Program-made: the position numbers and the translations under genes
NCBI GenBank assembly: GCA_045600105.1
Contig: JAZRXG010000022.1
Span: 1-63,526, forward strand
Reading direction: 5' to 3'
DNA: 63,526 nt
From: UBA1206 sp045600105
GTDB lineage: Bacteria; Bacillota; Clostridia; Oscillospirales; CAG-382
The notes under the pieces: generated by a model
Told to the model about the DNA's origin: nothing
Databases searched by the model: none
The model's input: only the letters and a program-made list of their open reading frames with translations
Part shown: positions 50,277-58,603 of the stretch, piece by piece
Layout of the letters: each line of letters starts with the position of its first letter
How positions within the stretch are numbered: position 1 is the first letter of the stretch

Positions 50277-51302
50277 ATGCTGAACTTTATCAACGACTAT
50301 TCCGAAGGCGCGCACGAAAAAATACTGCAGAAGCTCATCGAAACGAACAGAGAATCGCTCAAGGCCTACGGAAACGATAAATATTCCGATTCCGCGAAGG
50401 AAAAGATAAAAGCCGCCTGCGAATGTCCCGACGCCGAGGTCTATTTCATTGCGGGAGGCACGCAGTCGAACCTCATCGTCATCGACACGATGCTCAAGAG
50501 CTACGAGTCCGTCGTTGCCGCGTCGAGCGGACACATCAACTGCCACGAGGCAGGCGCCGTCGAAGGCAGCGGACACAAGGTGATAGGTCTTCCTCAGAAG
50601 GAAGGCAAGCTTAACGCCGCCGACCTTGAAAAGTATCTCAAGGTCTTTTACGCCGACGCCAACCACGAGCACATGACCTTCCCCGGAATGGTATACATCT
50701 CTCACCCCACCGAGTACGGCACGCTTTACACCAAAAAAGAAATGACCGATATCTCGGATATCTGTCACCGTTACGGCATCCCGCTCTTCCTTGACGGCGC
50801 GCGTCTCGGCTACGGCATCGAAAGCTCGGGCAGCGAGCTTTCGCTCCCCGACATCGCGCGTCTGTGCGACGTGTTCTACATCGGCGGCACCAAGGTCGGC
50901 GCACTCTGCGGCGAAGCGGTCGTGTTCACCAGAAATAATATGCCGCTCCACTTCCCTACTCTCGTAAAGCAGCGCGGCGCGATGCTTGCCAAGGGCAGAC
51001 TTATCGGAATCCAGTTCGACGTGCTTTTCACCGACGGACTTTATTTTGAAATAAGCAAAAACGCCATAAAGACCGCCGAAAGGCTCCGCGCGATACTCAA
51101 AGAAAAGGGCTACCGTTTCTTCATCGAGACCACGACCAACCAGACCTTCGTCATTCTCGAAAATACGTTTATGGCAAAGCTTGCCGAAAAGGTCGCGTTC
51201 GACTTCTGGGAAATGTACGACGAGGATCACACCGTAGTCAGATTCTGCACGAGCTGGGCGACCACCGACGAGCAGATAGACGAGCTTGAAAAAGTGCTCT
51301 GA
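50277..51302 (+). CDS. low-specificity L-threonine aldolase
   Basis: 341 residues, PLP fold type I. Cofactor lysine in YIGGTKVGALCGEAVVF (~205), substrate/PLP motifs FIAGGTQSN and GSGHKVIGLP, DGARLGYG. Cleaves threonine/allo-threonine to glycine and acetaldehyde; beta-eliminating lyase relatives are similar, so the precise amino acid is not certain. AAAGGAG precedes ATG 50277. Monocistronic. Confidence 0.92.
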   Translation: MLNFINDYSEGAHEKILQKLIETNRESLKAYGNDKYSDSAKEKIKAACECPDAEVYFIAGGTQSNLIVIDTMLKSYESVVAASSGHINCHEAGAVEGSGHKVIGLPQKEGKLNAADLEKYLKVFYADANHEHMTFPGMVYISHPTEYGTLYTKKEMTDISDICHRYGIPLFLDGARLGYGIESSGSELSLPDIARLCDVFYIGGTKVGALCGEAVVFTRNNMPLHFPTLVKQRGAMLAKGRLIGIQFDVLFTDGLYFEISKNAIKTAERLRAILKEKGYRFFIETTTNQTFVILENTFMAKLAEKVAFDFWEMYDEDHTVVRFCTSWATTDEQIDELEKVL

Positions 51303-51316
51303 TACGAGACGAAACT

Positions 51317-51351
51317 AAAAGCAGACTGATCATGATAGTCAGTCTGCTTTT
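51317..51351. terminator. bidirectional terminator between threonine aldolase and TPM genes
   Basis: 13-bp perfect stem (51317-51329 with 51339-51351), core GCAGACTGA/TCAGTCTGC, T-run both ways. Closely similar to the terminator at 33-64. Confidence 0.9.
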
Positions 51352-51358
51352 TGTTGTA

Positions 51359-52165
51359 TCATAATTTTCTGACGCTGCTGTGGAAAGAGCCCGAAGAAGT
51401 GTGACGCGTTCCGCCGCCGCTTCTGCTGCCGCCAGACGTATTCTGCGGACGAGGCGTTTTCGACACGTTGGAATAAAGGAAGGTGTCCTTGTTGACACGC
51501 AGATCAAGCGACGAGCGGTCGATGTAGCCGTCGGCGGAAAGCTTGGGAGCGACGCTCTTGAGCTGCGACTTGAGGCTTGAAATGTAGATCGCCGAAACGA
51601 CAAGTCCAGCAAGCAGCGCGATTATGCCGGACACGATCAGAACGTGAGGCCAGTCGGTCTTCTCGTCAAACGGCTCGCCCGCGGCCGCACACTCGAGATA
51701 ATATTCGGCGCGATCGACGAACAGCATTGCGGAATCATAATATCTGCCGTCCGAAATTCCCGTTTCGTCATACATTTTGTCAAGTATGTAGTCCCTGCCG
51801 AATTCGGTGAACGCGTATTCACCGTAACTGCCGTATGACGACACGGCAACCTCGCCGCCGCCGATATTTATGAACAGTACACAGCCGTCGCGGTCTTTCC
51901 CGAGTCCGTAACCGTTGTCGAGATAAAACTCCTCGGCAATTTTTTCGGTGCTCCTACCGTCATATCCGCTATACGTAAGCACCAGAACGTCAAAATCGTA
52001 TTTTTCTCTTATCGCATTTATCTTCGACTCGAGGGAACGCTCTTCCGACGGAGTGAGAAGGTCGGCATCATCAACGACCGACGGGAGTGATTCGTCCGCG
52101 GAAGCGAAAACGCCAAACGCGGAAACGAGGGCGATGAGAAGGATGAACGATAATAATTTTTTCAT
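51359..52165 (-). CDS. TPM-domain membrane protein
   Basis: 268 residues from ATG 52165 (GAGG 8 nt upstream). Signal peptide (~1-24), TPM domain (~28-150: VVDDADLLTPSEERSLESKIN, GYGLGKDRDGCVLFINI), one transmembrane helix (~178-198, HVLIVSGIIALLAGLVVSAIY), then a Gly/Ser-rich tail ending in an SGGSRSGGG-type stretch. TPM proteins sit at the membrane and some have phosphatase or photosystem-repair roles; function here unknown. Last gene of the M20-PHP-zinc ribbon operon. Confidence 0.88.
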   Translation of the reverse strand: MKKLLSFILLIALVSAFGVFASADESLPSVVDDADLLTPSEERSLESKINAIREKYDFDVLVLTYSGYDGRSTEKIAEEFYLDNGYGLGKDRDGCVLFINIGGGEVAVSSYGSYGEYAFTEFGRDYILDKMYDETGISDGRYYDSAMLFVDRAEYYLECAAAGEPFDEKTDWPHVLIVSGIIALLAGLVVSAIYISSLKSQLKSVAPKLSADGYIDRSSLDLRVNKDTFLYSNVSKTPRPQNTSGGSRSGGGTRHTSSGSFHSSVRKL

Positions 52166-52175
52166 TCCCGTCACC

Positions 52176-53258
52176 TCACATCATAATGAGCACGGATACC
52201 GCCATCACCGCGGCAAACGCGGCAAGGAACGAAATGAGGCGGTATTTTCTCTGCTTCTTTTTGTCAAGCGGCAGGTTGCCGACGAATTTGCCGGTCTGTC
52301 CGTTCATGGCGAAGGTATAGGTCTCGCCGTTCCAGGTCGTTCTGAGCATCCAGACGGGGAAAAGCCCGTATTTGGCTTTGCCGTTGTTGACCTTGATGCT
52401 GCTCGCCTCGGTGGTGACGCTGGAATAACCCGTGACGGTAGAGCGGAAGAGGCTTTCGATGCTGTTCTTTACCCTTGCGTTGGCGCGCGCCTGACCGTCT
52501 TCGGCGCCGACGTCGTATTTGTCGGCTCTGAAGCCGGCGAGGAACGCGGTCTGGAAGGGCTTTGCCTCGTTCATGTCGAACGGCTCTATCGATTCCATAA
52601 GGTCGTCGGGCATTTTCTCGGAGCCGTCGGCGGGCACGCCGGAAAAGCAGGCGCTGCCGTTGCGGAGCACCTGATAATAGCTCGTTTCGACGTAATTGTA
52701 TTTGGTGTCGCTCCACGATCTCGTTCTCGTCGCCTTGAACTTGACGTCGCCGTCGGCGTTGCCGTCAAATATCCAGAACGGAACGTAGAGCCCCTTTATT
52801 TCATCGATGTGGTTATTTTCGGTAAACGCGTCGGGAAGCAGTTTTTTGCCAAGCAGATGCTTTTCAAACGCCGTCTTTGCCGCTTTCTTTTCGTATTTGA
52901 ACGGTATCACGCAGTCGGGGCGCAGAGAACCCGAAAGCTTGCCCGTCATGACGACGGGGCTGTCGCAGTAGGGGCACGCGAATGCCGCGGTCGTCTGTTC
53001 GGTGACGATCTCGCCTCCGCAGGAGCCGCAGTGATAGACGCAGATATTCTCTTCTTCGCCGTCCTCCCACTCGGTACCGATCTTGTCTTCCCATTTTATG
53101 TCGTCGGGAGCGTTCGCCGCAAGTCCCTCGTCGAGCGCCTGAAGCTGTTCGAGCGAGAACACGGAATCGCAATAGGGGCATTTGACGGTCTGTTCCTGTA
53201 TGTTGAAGGTCATTCCGCCGCCGCAATTCGGGCATTCGTATTCAAGTAAATCTGCCAT
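52176..53258 (-). CDS. zinc-ribbon membrane protein (TFIIB-type ribbon)
   Basis: 360 residues. Two N-terminal zinc ribbons, CPNCGGG/CPYCDS (~9-31) and CGSCGGE/CPYCDS (~75-100), a large beta-rich domain, and a C-terminal transmembrane helix (~335-355). Such proteins often neighbour TPM proteins, as here, 10 bp apart; they may form one membrane complex. AAAGGAG precedes ATG 53258. Function unknown. Confidence 0.85.
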   Translation of the reverse strand: MADLLEYECPNCGGGMTFNIQEQTVKCPYCDSVFSLEQLQALDEGLAANAPDDIKWEDKIGTEWEDGEEENICVYHCGSCGGEIVTEQTTAAFACPYCDSPVVMTGKLSGSLRPDCVIPFKYEKKAAKTAFEKHLLGKKLLPDAFTENNHIDEIKGLYVPFWIFDGNADGDVKFKATRTRSWSDTKYNYVETSYYQVLRNGSACFSGVPADGSEKMPDDLMESIEPFDMNEAKPFQTAFLAGFRADKYDVGAEDGQARANARVKNSIESLFRSTVTGYSSVTTEASSIKVNNGKAKYGLFPVWMLRTTWNGETYTFAMNGQTGKFVGNLPLDKKKQRKYRLISFLAAFAAVMAVSVLIMM

Positions 53259-53290
53259 TCGGTTACTCCTTTCGTTTTTCGTTTTTCTCT

Positions 53291-54160
53291 TCAGTCGAAG
53301 CGGATAATATTGCTCCAGGCGTCGCCGTCCGGAGTGTTTATCTCAACTCTCAGCCATTTTTCGCCGTTTACCGCGTCGTATTCGGCGTGTGTCATACCTT
53401 TTTCGTGCAGGCATCTGTGCGGCGCCCACGCGAGATTCGAAGCAAAGCATACCCTGTCGGCAGGCGAGCAGTCAACGGTGACGTGCCTGCCTTCGCGTTT
53501 CACGAGCAGCTCGGGACCCATTGACGAATAGAAATCGCCTTTTTTTATCGCGTCGAGAATCGCTTCCCTCGTGCGGCTTCCGGCACGCGCCATTATGAAC
53601 GCCTTACATTCATCGCTGCCGTCGTAATAATGTACGTCGTCATCAGCCACGAGCGGAAGCACGTAATCCCTGTTCGCGAGCATATCTATGAAATACCCCG
53701 AATACGGACGGAAGCTTTCGTGGCTGTCGGACACGGTGTTGTATATTTCGATGGCGGAAAAGCCGTGAAGAGCCAACGCGTCCTCGGGTGGGACGAGCGA
53801 CCAGTAGGGGTGCGCGAGTATAGCGATGCCGCCAGACGCGTTGATGCGGTCGATTATCTCCTGACGCGCCATTGTGTTTTCGATGCCGTGGTCGGCGGAC
53901 ATACCGACGCCGACGATGTGCATATTTCCCTTTTCGCATTGATTTGCTCCGGTATTGAACTCGGTGCCCGAAAGGAGCAGAAGACCGTTCATTTCGGTCT
54001 CGGCAAAATATTTCCAGTGGTCGGTTATCGCGACCGCGTCGTATCCGGCGTTTTTATAAATCCACGCGGCTTCCTCAAGCGTTTTTCTGCCGTCTGAAAA
54101 AGTCGTGTGGGTGTGAAGCCCGATCTTGTATCTTTTGTCTCCGTGAGAATCAATGAACAT
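53291..54160 (-). CDS. PHP-domain phosphoesterase
   Basis: 289 residues from ATG 54160 (GAGG upstream). Metal-binding motifs HTHTTFSDGRKTLEEAA (~15), ITDHWKY (~42), HPYWS (~110) and DDVHYY (~185). PHP enzymes are metal-dependent phosphatases or nucleases; substrate not readable. Lies 13 bp after the M20 peptidase stop and 32 bp before the zinc-ribbon gene. Confidence 0.88.
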   Translation of the reverse strand: MFIDSHGDKRYKIGLHTHTTFSDGRKTLEEAAWIYKNAGYDAVAITDHWKYFAETEMNGLLLLSGTEFNTGANQCEKGNMHIVGVGMSADHGIENTMARQEIIDRINASGGIAILAHPYWSLVPPEDALALHGFSAIEIYNTVSDSHESFRPYSGYFIDMLANRDYVLPLVADDDVHYYDGSDECKAFIMARAGSRTREAILDAIKKGDFYSSMGPELLVKREGRHVTVDCSPADRVCFASNLAWAPHRCLHEKGMTHAEYDAVNGEKWLRVEINTPDGDAWSNIIRFD

Positions 54161-54173
54161 ATATAACCTCGTT

Positions 54174-55316
54174 TTACGGTTTTTCGGCAATTACGGACGC
54201 GATCATTTTCGCACGTCTTTCAAGTGACTCCGTTTCGGCGTATTCCCAGGACGTATGGTTGCCGTCGCCGGTGACGCCCGCCGAGCAAACGGTCGGTACC
54301 CCCGCGCACACGGCGTAAGCCGCGTCGGAGCCGCCTCCGTTGAAGTCGGGATAAACGTCTTCAAAACCGTATTTTTCGCATATTTTCTTTATTTTTTCAA
54401 AAAGCTTCACGTTCCCGTCGGTCTGTTCCATCGGAAGGCGCTTGCTTCTGACGAAATATTCGGAAGACGTTCCGTCGACGTAGGATCTTTCGATTATTTC
54501 AGCCGTTTTTTCGAGCGACGAATCCATTTCGGCAAGCGTTTTCGCTCTGATGTCTACCGAGAAAACACATTCGTCGGGCACGATGTTTTCGACTTTTCCG
54601 CCGTTTATGACACCGCAGTTGAAGGTGGCGCCGTCCGGCGAACTCATTTTTTCGATCTCTATTATCTTATACGCGGCTTCTCTGACGGCGCTCGCGCCCT
54701 CAAAGTAAGCGATGCCCGAATGTGCCGCTTTTCCTTTGACCGTGACGCGCAGACGGTAGATGCCTTTTCTGCCGACGCTTATCATTCCTTTTTTGCTCGT
54801 TTCGGCGCAGAAGCAGGCTTCAAAGCCGCGGCAGGAATCGATTATCAGTTGTTTTCCGTCGTCGCCGCTTAACCTCTGGCTGACTTCCTCGTCGGACGAA
54901 AGGACGAGGCGAAGATGCTTTTTGCAGCCGCATGCGGCGAGAGATTCCATAACGAGGAGCGCCATGGCGATGCCGCCCTTGCAGTCGACGACTCCCGGAC
55001 CCGTGAGGATGCCGTCCTTTTCGGTGACGGGAGGACAGCCGAACTTGCCTTTTTCATGAACGGTGTCGGTGTGCGCGAGGAAAACGATGCCTTTTTCGTT
55101 TCCTTCGTTGACGTCGCAGATGAAATAATCGCCGGCGTTTTCGAACGGAACGCGCTTTACGGCAAAGCCGCGCGACAGGCAGAAGCGTTCGAGCTTGCCG
55201 ACCGTTTCGTTCACGCCGTCCCTGTCCGAGGATATGCCTTCGGACGAGCATATATCGACCCACAGATCCTTGTAGGTCTTTTCGTTCCTTTCAATATATT
55301 CAAACAAGTCTTTCAT
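54174..55316 (-). CDS. M20-family metallopeptidase (carboxypeptidase G2-like)
   Basis: 380 residues. Zinc-site motifs FLAHTDTVHEKG (~82), GPGVVDCKGGIAMALLVME (~108) and SSDEEVSQ (~140, catalytic Glu), dimerisation domain (~180-290) and a late NGGGSDAA motif with the distal His (VTGDGNHTSWEYAE). Probably removes a terminal amino acid from peptides or amino-acid conjugates. GAGG precedes ATG 55316. First gene of the operon. Confidence 0.93.
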   Translation of the reverse strand: MKDLFEYIERNEKTYKDLWVDICSSEGISSDRDGVNETVGKLERFCLSRGFAVKRVPFENAGDYFICDVNEGNEKGIVFLAHTDTVHEKGKFGCPPVTEKDGILTGPGVVDCKGGIAMALLVMESLAACGCKKHLRLVLSSDEEVSQRLSGDDGKQLIIDSCRGFEACFCAETSKKGMISVGRKGIYRLRVTVKGKAAHSGIAYFEGASAVREAAYKIIEIEKMSSPDGATFNCGVINGGKVENIVPDECVFSVDIRAKTLAEMDSSLEKTAEIIERSYVDGTSSEYFVRSKRLPMEQTDGNVKLFEKIKKICEKYGFEDVYPDFNGGGSDAAYAVCAGVPTVCSAGVTGDGNHTSWEYAETESLERRAKMIASVIAEKP

Positions 55317-55340
55317 CCTGCAAACCTCTTTCCGTATATA

Positions 55341-55369
55341 ATAATATCACAAAGGCGGCGTAATGTCAA
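55341..55369 (-). promoter_or_regulatory. promoter of the M20-PHP-zinc ribbon-TPM operon
   Basis: Minus strand TTGACA (55369-55364), 17-nt spacer, TATTAT (55346-55341). Confidence 0.85.
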
Positions 55370-55375
55370 TAAAAA

Positions 55376-55395
55376 AGGACGGTCGGAGCCGTCCT
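55376..55395 (-). terminator. terminator of the STAS/SpoIIE/GH127 operon
   Basis: AGGACGG/CCGTCCT (55376-55382 with 55389-55395), 6-nt loop, then TTTTTT on the minus strand. Confidence 0.85.
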
Positions 55396-55420
55396 CTTAT
55401 AAAGGATATTTCTTCCGTTT

Positions 55421-57223
55421 TCACGCTTTTCTCGTTTCGGTCACGCGGAGTTTCGCGCAGCCGTAAGGGTACAGTTCTTTGATCCCGGTCTTTTCGTTTC
55501 CGGTGTCTTCAGGCGGGAGCTTTGAGCACACCGTGTCGAATCCGTCTTCGTATTCCCAAGGAATCTTTTTCATTTCCGCTTCGATGACTACGGGCGGACG
55601 GATTGACGAAAACGGTATTTCCGTTACGCCGTTGAAGCGCACTTTAAGCGTGTCGCCGCCGAAAGCGTAACGCCATTCACTTTTTCCGATATATTCGTAA
55701 TCGCAGTACGGGAAGCGTCTTTCCACGTCACCCGACGTGTATTCGCGCATTCTTTTTTCGTATTTTATCGGAAGCGAAAACACGAGACTGCCGTAAGTGA
55801 CGCAGCAAAGTCCGTACGGACGGGGAGAGAACGCCGCTTCTCTTTCGAAAACGATTTTTACGCCGCAGTCGTTCTTTATGCCGAACGACGCGTAAAGACC
55901 GCTTTTTATTTTTCTGCCGTCGGCGCACACCGCGGTGCATCCCTCGGGTACTCTGACGCGGAACGTGAAGGGCGTAACCGTCCTGATCTCATATTCGACA
56001 TCGTTCCCGAACGGGTAGGACGTCTTCACTCTTATCGAAACGCCGCCGTCATTCAGAGCGCACGGAACGGGAAGGCACGACACTATCTCGCCGTCGCCTT
56101 TTGCGAACGCCGAAAGTGCCAGATCCGTCCACCCTCTGCCGTGAGCGGCGGTGCAGCAGCCGTAGTTCGGCTCGAGCCCGAAAATATGGGCTTCGGAATT
56201 GTTGGTGCGGAAAACCGAGCGGCCCGGGAATATCTCGCACGATATCTGATTCGACATCTGGTCGTACTGATGCGCCCACATATCGTCACTGAAAGCAGCC
56301 GGAAACGCGTTGAACGCGGCCTTTTCGAGCCGTTCGAGCCAGACGGTGTCTCCCGTGGCTTTATACATCTTTTTGCAGGAATACATCAGCTCGGCAACGG
56401 CGCAAAGCTCGGTCCCCTGTATCGGGCTGAGCCCCGAAAGACATTCGTCGCCCGTGAAGATGCCGGCAGGCGTGCCGTTGTACTTCATAAGCAGACCGTA
56501 ATGCCGTTCCGCTCTTCCGTGATAAACGTCGCCGAGCAGATTTTTGGTCATCCCCTCGACTTTTATCATTTCGGCAAGGTTCACGACGTGGGTCTCGAAC
56601 GTCCACTTGTTGAGAGGACGTACCCATCTGTCTTCGAATTCCGAATAGTCGGCTCCCTGCTTTTCGAGTATCTTCGCGAGCGACACTATCCATTCCTCGC
56701 GGTATATGCCGTAAAGCAGATCGAGCGACTCGAACGTTTCGAACCAACGGAATTTTCCCCAGTCGAAAAGCGATATTTTTCCGCTTGACAGCAGCTCGTA
56801 ATAGTTCTTCATCGCCTTATAAAGCGAAGTCACGACGCGTTCGTCGCCCGTGCACTCGTAATATATGACGAAAGCGCGGGATATCTGCATGAGCGCCCAT
56901 GTATCGTAGCCTGCGACGGCGTCGTCGCCGCAGGGGCAGAGCCAGCCGTCGGGATGCTGAGACGCGATGATCGAATCGATATAGTGACCGGCGCGTGACT
57001 TCATTTCCTCATCGTCAAGCAGATACGCGAGCGGCACGAAGCCGCAAAGCCAGTACGGCACGCGTTCCCAGCCTTCGCGGTCTCCGCCTATCCATTTGCT
57101 GTCGCGGATGTCTGCCCACACCTTGTCGAGGCTGCCGGCAAGTCCGTTCGCCTGGATCACAAGCTGATCGCGCACCCAGCCTTCGGGCTTCAATTCCTTT
57201 GAAGTATAATATGAGAGCGCCAT
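55421..57223 (-). CDS. GH127-like (DUF1680) glycosidase, beta-L-arabinofuranosidase family
   Basis: 600 residues, alpha/alpha-barrel. The zinc/catalytic-Cys block is NYGCCTAAHGRGWTDLA (~360-375), with the upstream E...C site near EIFPGRSVFRTNNSEAH. In GH127 one of the paired cysteines is the nucleophile held by zinc. No signal peptide, so it acts on imported oligosaccharides. GGAGG precedes ATG 57223. It is the last gene of the seven-gene regulatory operon, 13 bp after the LSm-like gene: an unusual place for a glycosidase. Confidence 0.85.
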   Translation of the reverse strand: MALSYYTSKELKPEGWVRDQLVIQANGLAGSLDKVWADIRDSKWIGGDREGWERVPYWLCGFVPLAYLLDDEEMKSRAGHYIDSIIASQHPDGWLCPCGDDAVAGYDTWALMQISRAFVIYYECTGDERVVTSLYKAMKNYYELLSSGKISLFDWGKFRWFETFESLDLLYGIYREEWIVSLAKILEKQGADYSEFEDRWVRPLNKWTFETHVVNLAEMIKVEGMTKNLLGDVYHGRAERHYGLLMKYNGTPAGIFTGDECLSGLSPIQGTELCAVAELMYSCKKMYKATGDTVWLERLEKAAFNAFPAAFSDDMWAHQYDQMSNQISCEIFPGRSVFRTNNSEAHIFGLEPNYGCCTAAHGRGWTDLALSAFAKGDGEIVSCLPVPCALNDGGVSIRVKTSYPFGNDVEYEIRTVTPFTFRVRVPEGCTAVCADGRKIKSGLYASFGIKNDCGVKIVFEREAAFSPRPYGLCCVTYGSLVFSLPIKYEKRMREYTSGDVERRFPYCDYEYIGKSEWRYAFGGDTLKVRFNGVTEIPFSSIRPPVVIEAEMKKIPWEYEDGFDTVCSKLPPEDTGNEKTGIKELYPYGCAKLRVTETRKA

Positions 57224-57236
57224 ACCGTCCTCCGTA

Positions 57237-57731
57237 TCAGTCCCAGAATATCGAAATGATGTTTTCGCGTCTTATTATCGATTTTCCGTCGGCAAGTCCG
57301 CTTTCGTCAAGCATATCGCCGAGCACGCAGGTGTCGTCGTACGCCTTTATCACCGTGTCGAGGTCGGTCTCTCTCATCGGATTGAGCGAGATGGACGCGA
57401 CGATGCCGCTTCGTTTGAGGTATTCAAGCGTGTCGTTGAGCAGGTCGTCCCTGATGAAATCGGTGACGATATCGGTGATGAGGTCGATGTCGGTGAGCCC
57501 CTTGGTGTAGGAATCGTCGATATCGACGCGGTAGATGTTGTCGATGCGCTGAAGCGAATAACCTTCGGGGTCGCCCTCGGGCGATATTTCGGCGGTCAGC
57601 AGAAACACTTCGTCGTAGGCAATGACCTTGCCGACCGAAAAATGCTCGCTGTCGTGAATGTTGGCGTAATAAGCGAGGAATTTGTTCTTTTCAAACGCCG
57701 TCGCTATCGCCTTGTTTATCATCGTTTTCAT
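57237..57731 (-). CDS. protein with two LSm-like beta-barrel repeats, function unknown
   Basis: 164 residues. Two copies of one pattern: GKVIAYDEVFLL..GDPEGYSLQRIDNIYRVD (~34-72) and TVIKAYDDTCVLGD..LADGKSIIRRENIISIF (~125-163). Each has the five-strand look of Sm-like or similar small barrels; the segment between (~75-115) is helical. I do not recognise a named family. ATG 57731 overlaps the STAS stop codon by 4 bp (ATGA), so it is coupled to the STAS protein. Confidence 0.75.
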   Translation of the reverse strand: MKTMINKAIATAFEKNKFLAYYANIHDSEHFSVGKVIAYDEVFLLTAEISPEGDPEGYSLQRIDNIYRVDIDDSYTKGLTDIDLITDIVTDFIRDDLLNDTLEYLKRSGIVASISLNPMRETDLDTVIKAYDDTCVLGDMLDESGLADGKSIIRRENIISIFWD

Positions 57732-58024
57732 TCAATGGTGAGAATATCCGTGAATCCGGTTATGTCGAACACTTCCATAATGTCGGCACAGACGCCGCGT
57801 ATGATCATTTTGCCCTGCTTGTTCATGGTCTTCTGGGTGGAAAGCAGCACTCTGAGTCCAGCGGAAGAGACATATTCAAGCTTTTCAAAATCAAGGATGA
57901 GCTCGTTGACGCCTTCGATGGACGTGCGTATCTCGCTTTCGAGGGCAGGCGACGTGGTGGTGTCGAGTCTGCCGGAAAGTGCAAGTGTAAGTTTTTTTCC
58001 GTTTACGGTTTTAGTGATATCCAT
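57728..58024 (-). CDS. STAS-domain anti-sigma-factor antagonist
   Basis: 98 residues, single STAS domain: TLALSGRLDTTTSPALESEI, then LDFEKLEYVSSAGLRVLLSTQK with the candidate phosphoserine (SSAG), and GVCADIMEVFDITGFTDIL. The substrate of a GHKL kinase and PP2C phosphatase in partner-switching systems; both activities are encoded two genes upstream. AAAGGAG precedes ATG 58024. Confidence 0.93.
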   Translation of the reverse strand: MDITKTVNGKKLTLALSGRLDTTTSPALESEIRTSIEGVNELILDFEKLEYVSSAGLRVLLSTQKTMNKQGKMIIRGVCADIMEVFDITGFTDILTIE

Positions 58025-58035
58025 TTTCTGCTCCT

Positions 58036-58599
58036 TTATACGTTTGCGAATATTTTTCCCACGAGATCCGAAAACTCAGCATAAGCGCAGGTGTCCGAAA
58101 GCTCGGTGAGATGTTCGAGTATCGTTCTGTAATACCATGCGTGCTCGGCGGGGTCCTTCTGATTCGTGTGCTGCCACAGACCGTTCCCCTCCTTGAGGAA
58201 AGTCCGGTAAAACGATCTCATGTTGGAAAGCTTATCGGAAAGCCAAAGCATCTTGACGCCGATATCCTTGGTGTGATCCAGCATCAGAAGCGACTCCTCC
58301 TTTCTTTCTTTCCACGTGTCGGCGGGAGGACGGGTCGAAAGTTTGTCTTCGGTCTCGCTCTGCACGAGTGCCGAGACGCGGCTTCCGAACCGCGTTTTGA
58401 GCTCCTTGGGATCGGCTCCGCAGTCTTCAACGGTATCGTGAAGAACGCCGGCAGCCATGATCTCAATGTCGTCTGTCATTGTCGCGATGATCGACGCGAC
58501 CTCGAGCGGGTGAAGAATGTACGGGGTTTTCGACATTTTGCGCGTCTGACCGCTATGGCACGCGGTGGCAAACGCGATCGCATCTTCGAGAACGTTCAT
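58036..58599 (-). CDS. HD-domain small alarmone hydrolase-like protein
   Basis: 187 residues. Pattern of the SpoT/MESH1 hydrolase: PYILHPLEVASIIATM, LHDTVEDCG (HDxxED), FGSRVSALVQSETEDK, and LSDKLSNMRSFY near residue ~120 matching the SpoT ADRLHNMRT motif. Likely hydrolyses (p)ppGpp or another guanosine/adenosine polyphosphate; no synthetase domain is present. AGGTG precedes ATG 58599; it lies 4 bp after the SpoIIE-type gene. Confidence 0.85.
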   Translation of the reverse strand: MNVLEDAIAFATACHSGQTRKMSKTPYILHPLEVASIIATMTDDIEIMAAGVLHDTVEDCGADPKELKTRFGSRVSALVQSETEDKLSTRPPADTWKERKEESLLMLDHTKDIGVKMLWLSDKLSNMRSFYRTFLKEGNGLWQHTNQKDPAEHAWYYRTILEHLTELSDTCAYAEFSDLVGKIFANV

Positions 58600-58603
58600 T
58601 TTA

